A stretch of DNA of 64,000 nucleotides from Larus michahellis (lineage: Eukaryota; Chordata; Aves; Charadriiformes; Laridae), in NCBI RefSeq assembly GCF_964199755.1, contig NC_133907.1, positions 6,949,001 to 7,013,000 of the forward strand, given 5' to 3'. This document shows positions 61,201 to 64,000 of the stretch, piece by piece. The number at the start of each line of letters is the position of its first letter. Position 1 is the stretch's first letter. A program made the translations under genes and the position numbers. Below the pieces are notes generated by a model that was given only the letters and a program-made list of their open reading frames with translations, did no database searches and was not told where the DNA came from.

Positions 61201-63503
61201 GAAAAAATGAAAATTCTAAAGTACTTACTGCAAAATCAAACTGCCTCTGAGAACAAAAACATTTGTTTTCACAACTACACATTTTTATTTAGGAGGGCCA
61301 TATAGAATTACTTCAGGCTATCATAAAACAGAACTTTTACAAGTTCCACTTCAATTTGCATATTCAGATTAAAACCCCCACTTTATGATAGTGGATGTGA
61401 ATGCAATTGTATATATATACACACAGGTATGTACCTATATCTGTCTGCGGAGGCCATATGTGACCCCATTGCTACTAAAGCTGAAGAAAAACTCACCTTG
61501 TGACAAACTTCTGATTTAATTTCTTTGAGAGCACGTTCAGAGAACACACAGCCACAATTTCTCAAGAAGCAAAACCTTCAAAGAAAAGATGAGACATACG
61601 ATCGTTTTTAAGAAACCCTGCATCTAAAAGATATATGTGCAGTTCTGATTTAACACAGAAAGAACACTGCAATGAGCTAGCAGGGCCAGTTAACTCTCTT
61701 TACAGATTCTTGCAGCTAATCAAGGTTTCAGCACCTATAAGTAGACACTTATTAATTTACACAATGGAAGAATCGAATAAAAAAATATTAGGTACACTAA
61801 ACCACAACACGTATTTTCGTTCTCCCTATAATTCAGCATAGGTTTATGACAGTCTCTCCAGGAGATCTTAGCAAAACAGAAGGTCTTCAGATGTTTCTGT
61901 ACATTTGCTATAGGTCTACGCAGGTTACTCTGGAATCACCACCACAATCCATTTCACTTCAAAGTTATACTATTTCAGTGGTTCCACATTCCACCAAGCT
62001 TATTGGTTTCACTTACTCTGATTCAAGTTCTCTCCATCAAAGCTGTCAGAAGCAACCCCAGCCAGGGGCTGTTCTCCTGTGCCTCTCCTGTCCACACGGA
62101 AGATTCTTCAAGATTGCGTGAAGCAATTATGCACACGGTTTGTGTGATCTCCCTTTCCTGAGAGCTACTGTTAATCCTTTCCTCTCTACCACCCTCCACT
62201 GAACTAAAAAATACTAAGGTGTCTCTGGTAAAAATGGGTTTACTTTTCAGGTTCTCTTTAATTCCATTTGAATATCTCCTGGCTAATCACCCTCTGGAGG
62301 AAGAAATACTTTGCAACTATCAAGCTGTGAACCTGGCCTCTTCTCACTCATGAGGGTTAATATGCACAGGATCAAAAATTGCTAATTTGCCCAAACCAGG
62401 ATGCAAAGAAATGTCCTTCCTCAGCCCAATAAAAATTGATACTATTGCAATATTAGAATAGACATACAATCCATCTCCATTCTGATCCTAACAGAGGGAG
62501 AGGTAGAATTGCTTGATGTGACACAAAGGGATGTCTCACCCAATCTTTTTCTGCTTGCCCATACCAATTCTCCGTGCTTTATCCCCCAGACAACTTTTAG
62601 TCACTTTTCCCTCTGATAACATTGCCCTCTCATCCTTCATTATACATATAAATTAATTTAGGAAGGGGTTAACTTTTTATCTTTTCTCTTGAACATGAAA
62701 TGAAAGGACATTTAGTAGTCTCGTGAACTACCTGCTTCTGAAAGGAGGACAAATATTCCCCACAAAGGCTTAAGTATATGAGTTGTAAAATTATAGATAC
62801 AAATATTTTTTACCTGCTCTACCTTAAGTTTAGTATAGTACTCACTTCTAAAAACAAAATCCAAAAACTTACTGACCTATGTCTTCCATTCATTTCCAAT
62901 CCCACCACAGGGCATATAAAGCGTGCAGACTGGATGTCATCATATTTGTCACCTTTTATACTCTCTTTGTCACCACTCCAAGCTGGATTATCTGCAAGGT
63001 TTAGTTCTGTTACATTCTGAAAAATAAAAATGCAAGCTTTAAGCTGTTTACGAATGAATTTTGAGCCATGACAACATTCCCTAAGACTTTTTTCCCTGTG
63101 GTTTACTATTTTTAATGCTTTTAGTATATGGTGAGAACACAAGCAAATTGAGGTTTTGTAACATGTTTTAACTTTCATGGCACTCTTTAACATTAGACAC
63201 AACCTGTTTACCTTAATGCTCTTGATATGGGATGCAGCTTCCATAGGAGTTTTATCGGCTGACTTGTCCAACAAAAACTCAATGATAGCATCTTTATTAT
63301 ACAACCTGTAACATAAAATTTTTAGTAGTCATATTTGATTCACATAACTTTCTTTTATTTATAAATTAATAGCTTTTAATATAGCAGCCCATATGGAAAC
63401 AGTCATACCTGCCTAACTCACAGGCTACAATTGGTCGACATAACTTCTCTTGACTCAGAGCACAGTAATACCATCTTGCCACCAACTCAGCATTTTTGTC
63501 AAC
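37033..63503 (-). CDS. RTF2: RTF2, replication termination factor 2 (5' partial; 8 coding exons in window)
   Basis: RTF2 (formerly C20orf43/RTFDC1) is a nuclear protein that acts at stalled replication forks; the human protein is removed from forks by the DDI1/DDI2 proteasome shuttles. Joining 63503-63409, 63305-63212, 63016-62877, 61575-61497, 43225-43112, 39993-39939, 39859-39767 and 37217-37033 gives 284 codons in one frame with GT-AG introns. The first ~23 residues are in an exon beyond 64000. The N-terminal half has the Rtf2 RING/U-box-like fold: [20 protein letters not shown], then [40 protein letters not shown] and [16 protein letters not shown] with paired Cys/His ligands. The tail is Lys/Ser-rich and ends THTAYYF after [18 protein letters not shown], with KRSK as a likely nuclear signal. 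Expected total about 307 residues (human 306). The large intron holds GCNT7 in antisense. Confidence 0.97.
37218..39766 (-). other. RTF2: RTF2 intron 8
   Basis: A 2549-bp AT-rich intron. The 97-codon plus-strand open frame at 39128-39421 resembles no known protein. Confidence 0.85.
39767..39859 (-). CDS. RTF2: RTF2 coding exon 8
   Basis: 93 bp encoding [20 protein letters not shown] and [11 protein letters not shown]; the ESPGPSKAK piece matches the human tail (EAPGPSKVK). CATAG acceptor, GTTGGT donor; only 79 bp of intron separate it from exon 7. Confidence 0.93.
39939..39993 (-). CDS. RTF2: RTF2 coding exon 7
   Basis: 55 bp encoding [18 protein letters not shown], part of the low-complexity basic/Ser-rich tail. 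TTTCAG acceptor, GTAATG donor. Less conserved than the domain, but phases join exactly. Confidence 0.92.
39994..43111 (-). other. RTF2: RTF2 intron 6
   Basis: A 3118-bp intron containing A-rich simple tracts (40587-40615, 41850-41864, 42508-42530) and a TA-rich stretch near 41040-41090. No gene recognised. Confidence 0.85.
43112..43225 (-). CDS. RTF2: RTF2 coding exon 6
   Basis: 114 bp encoding [20 protein letters not shown] then [18 protein letters not shown]. It completes the C2 pair begun in exon 5 and passes into a charged helix. TTTAAAG acceptor, GTAATC donor. Confidence 0.96.
46345..46362 (+). repeat. T homopolymer (18)
   Basis: Eighteen T residues followed by ACAG. On the plus strand it looks like a splice acceptor (poly-T then ACAG), but no exon follows. 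Confidence 0.9.
46872..47386 (+). mobile_element. Solo LTR of an endogenous retrovirus, 515 bp
   Basis: The element starts TG and ends CA and is flanked by the direct repeat CCACC (46867-46871 and 47387-47391), a 5-bp target-site duplication. Plus-strand signals are in LTR order: TATATAAG (47246-47253) and AATAAA (47339-47344). U3 contains a perfect 15-bp tandem duplication (46961-46990) and three related units starting CAGAAGGAAACA at 47036, 47087 and 47149. No retroviral genes flank it, so it is a recombination remnant. A 5-bp duplication is usual for ERVL-type elements, but the family is not certain. Confidence 0.85.
52410..52442 (+). other. Upstream ORF whose stop overlaps the GCNT7 start
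   Basis: ATG at 52410 opens a ten-residue frame ([10 protein letters not shown]). Its TGA (52440-52442) overlaps the GCNT7 ATG (52439-52441) as ATGA. It lies in the same exon, downstream of the 52377 acceptor, so it should be in the GCNT7 mRNA. It could permit termination-reinitiation or reduce translation. Confidence 0.7.
52439..53414 (+). CDS. GCNT7: GCNT7 coding exon 1
   Basis: Residues 1-325 plus one base, ending ...WVTLNRLN before a GTAAGA donor (53415). If the donor were read through, the frame would continue only to 53512 with residues unlike the family. A CTTTCAG acceptor at 52377 suggests the exon begins at 52378 and that a noncoding exon lies upstream. Confidence 0.95.
52439..54966 (+). 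CDS. GCNT7: GCNT7, predicted beta-1,6-N-acetylglucosaminyltransferase (complete, 3 coding exons)
   Basis: A member of glycosyltransferase family 14 (core-2/I-branching enzymes), Golgi type II membrane proteins that transfer GlcNAc from UDP-GlcNAc. The acceptor of GCNT7 itself is not established. Joining 52439-53414, 53877-53972 and 54740-54966 gives 432 residues (human about 430). Residues 10-27 form the signal anchor. Family blocks follow: [20 protein letters not shown] (114-133), [10 protein letters not shown] (140-149), [17 protein letters not shown] (174-190), [20 protein letters not shown] (200-219) and [12 protein letters not shown] with Glu315 as likely catalytic base. Exon 3 has [13 protein letters not shown] and [11 protein letters not shown]. 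Sequons occur at Asn41, 89, 110, 231 and 274. The frame is intact. RTF2/TFAP2C neighbours separate it from GCNT2, its closest look-alike. Confidence 0.95.
53415..53876 (+). other. GCNT7: GCNT7 intron 1 (between coding exons 1 and 2)
   Basis: A 462-bp GT-AG intron. No other feature seen. Confidence 0.9.
53877..53972 (+). CDS. GCNT7: GCNT7 coding exon 2
   Basis: 96 bp encoding [20 protein letters not shown] then [12 protein letters not shown]. The acceptor is TTTAAAG (53876). A second AG lies 9 bases downstream and would remove three residues; the upstream one restores the family's P-G spacing before the PNA-W motif. GTAATG donor. Confidence 0.92.
53973..54739 (+). other. GCNT7: GCNT7 intron 2 (between coding exons 2 and 3)
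   Basis: A 767-bp GT-AG intron with a good polypyrimidine tract at its 3' end. No other feature seen. Confidence 0.9.
54740..54966 (+). CDS. GCNT7: GCNT7 coding exon 3 (C-terminus and stop)
   Basis: 227 bp after a TTTGCAG acceptor. It encodes [20 protein letters not shown], then [20 protein letters not shown] and [11 protein letters not shown], ending KLNI-TGA. This is the usual third exon of the GCNT2-like subfamily. Confidence 0.95.
55306..55339 (+). terminator. Candidate GCNT7 polyadenylation signals
   Basis: AATAAA at 55306-55311 and again at 55334-55339, about 340-370 bp after the GCNT7 stop, followed by a GT-rich stretch near 55360-55385. This is the standard arrangement for mRNA 3' ends. 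Confidence 0.55.
61497..61575 (-). CDS. RTF2: RTF2 coding exon 5
   Basis: 79 bp encoding [20 protein letters not shown] and SEVCHK, with several likely zinc-ligand cysteines. TTTGAAG acceptor, GTGAG donor. The 18.3-kb GCNT7-bearing intron follows. Confidence 0.96.
61576..62876 (-). other. RTF2: RTF2 intron 4
   Basis: A 1301-bp intron, AT-rich, with no gene or known repeat recognised. Confidence 0.85.
62877..63016 (-). CDS. RTF2: RTF2 coding exon 4
   Basis: 140 bp encoding [17 protein letters not shown], a linker, and then [14 protein letters not shown], the most conserved RTF2 motif. TTTTCAG acceptor, GTCAGT donor. Confidence 0.97.
63212..63305 (-). CDS. RTF2: RTF2 coding exon 3
   Basis: 94 bp encoding [20 protein letters not shown] and [11 protein letters not shown], separated from exon 2 by a 103-bp intron. 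TTACAG acceptor, GTAAAC donor. Confidence 0.96.
63409..63503 (-). CDS. RTF2: RTF2 coding exon 2
   Basis: 95 bp encoding [20 protein letters not shown] then [12 protein letters not shown]. It has a TTCAG acceptor and a GTATG donor and begins the RING-like domain. First exon in the window; the intron upstream runs past 64000. Confidence 0.96.
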
Positions 63504-64000
63504 CTGAAGAAAAAAAATATTCAGGATTTTAAAACAGCTTTTATATTTGCAAATTATTTAAACATAAAATCAAGTAATACTTGAAGCATTAATCAAATCC
63601 CCAGGTGTGTTACCAAACCTACTTTCTGCATTCAAAGCTATTCCATAAAATAACTTCAGGAAAATTCATGACCAGTTTCGAGGGTTTACCTCTATCTATT
63701 GAACATGTTTCTGCATCTTGGGACCTATCTTCCTAACTCTAACTCAGTTTTCTTTTTTTTTGCCACTTCCACATGTCCTCTTCCCTCTCTATTCTTTTTT
63801 GTTCTTTGCATGTTCTCCACTACCCTCTTCTCTCAAGTTCTACATCACATCCCTGCTTGAGTCAACTATCAGTTCCACTCCCTGCAAGGAACAGGATAAC
63901 AAGAAAAGCAAATCTGGGGATGTACCTGAAGCTCCAGTCTAAACCCATGAGTTTTATGACACATTAGGCCGTAAAAGAAAGGTTGAGATTCACAGCTACT
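63504..64000 (-). other. RTF2: RTF2 intron 1, partial
   Basis: Intron sequence upstream of coding exon 2, running to the window edge. It includes a pyrimidine-rich stretch (63740-63840). Coding exon 1 is not in the window. Confidence 0.85.

Larger units (their letters stand above)
43226..61496 (-). other. RTF2: RTF2 intron 5 (18.3 kb), host of GCNT7 and the solo LTR
   Basis: By far the longest intron of the gene. It contains a solo LTR (46872-47386), the whole GCNT7 coding region on the opposite strand, and an 18-T run (46345-46362). The stretches 43.3-46.8, 47.4-52.3 and 55.4-61.4 kb show only AT-rich unique sequence to my reading. Confidence 0.9.

Overview
This is vertebrate nuclear DNA, almost certainly from a bird. 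Genes are split by GT-AG introns, the introns and spacers are compact, there is a 5'-truncated CR1 LINE of the avian kind (33271-33940), a solo retroviral LTR, almost no SINE sequence and sharp CpG islands. Gene content and order match the human 20q13.31 neighbourhood (RTF2, GCNT7, TFAP2C) in reverse orientation. The species cannot be told from the sequence alone.

Layout. Positions 1-8621, minus strand: the complete coding region of TFAP2C (transcription factor AP-2 gamma) in seven exons, 448 codons, with part of its 3' UTR at the left edge. Positions 6.5-9.3 kb and 10.85-12.85 kb: two CpG islands. The first covers exons 1 and 2 and the usual promoter. The second holds a probable alternative first exon (12113-12142) encoding MALLGRIDWQ, which looks like the MxxLxxxxDWQ first exon of TFAP2A. 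Positions about 12.9-35.8 kb: a spacer without recognisable genes. It contains a MIR-like relic, a perfect 16-bp hairpin, an isolated CpG island at 28.6-29.1 kb, the CR1 copy and several AT-rich blocks that could be regulatory. Positions 35.8-64.0 kb, minus strand: RTF2 (replication termination factor 2) from its second coding exon to its stop codon, eight exons, 284 codons. Its first coding exon lies beyond the right edge. Positions 52439-54966, plus strand: the complete coding region of GCNT7 in three exons, 432 codons, nested in antisense inside the 18.3-kb fifth intron of RTF2. The same intron carries the solo LTR (46872-47386).

How the parts work together. TFAP2C is a developmental DNA-binding factor (ectoderm, neural crest, germ line), RTF2 a general replication-fork and nuclear quality-control factor, and GCNT7 a predicted Golgi beta-1,6-N-acetylglucosaminyltransferase. 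They are not a pathway; they are a conserved syntenic group. The parts most worth a second look are the alternative TFAP2C first exon, which would remove the N-terminal VKYE SUMO-acceptor motif; the GCNT7 upstream ORF whose stop codon overlaps the GCNT7 start codon; the nested antisense arrangement; the candidate regulatory sites between the two TFAP2C first exons; and the isolated CpG island. I found no evidence of a wholly new biological system here.
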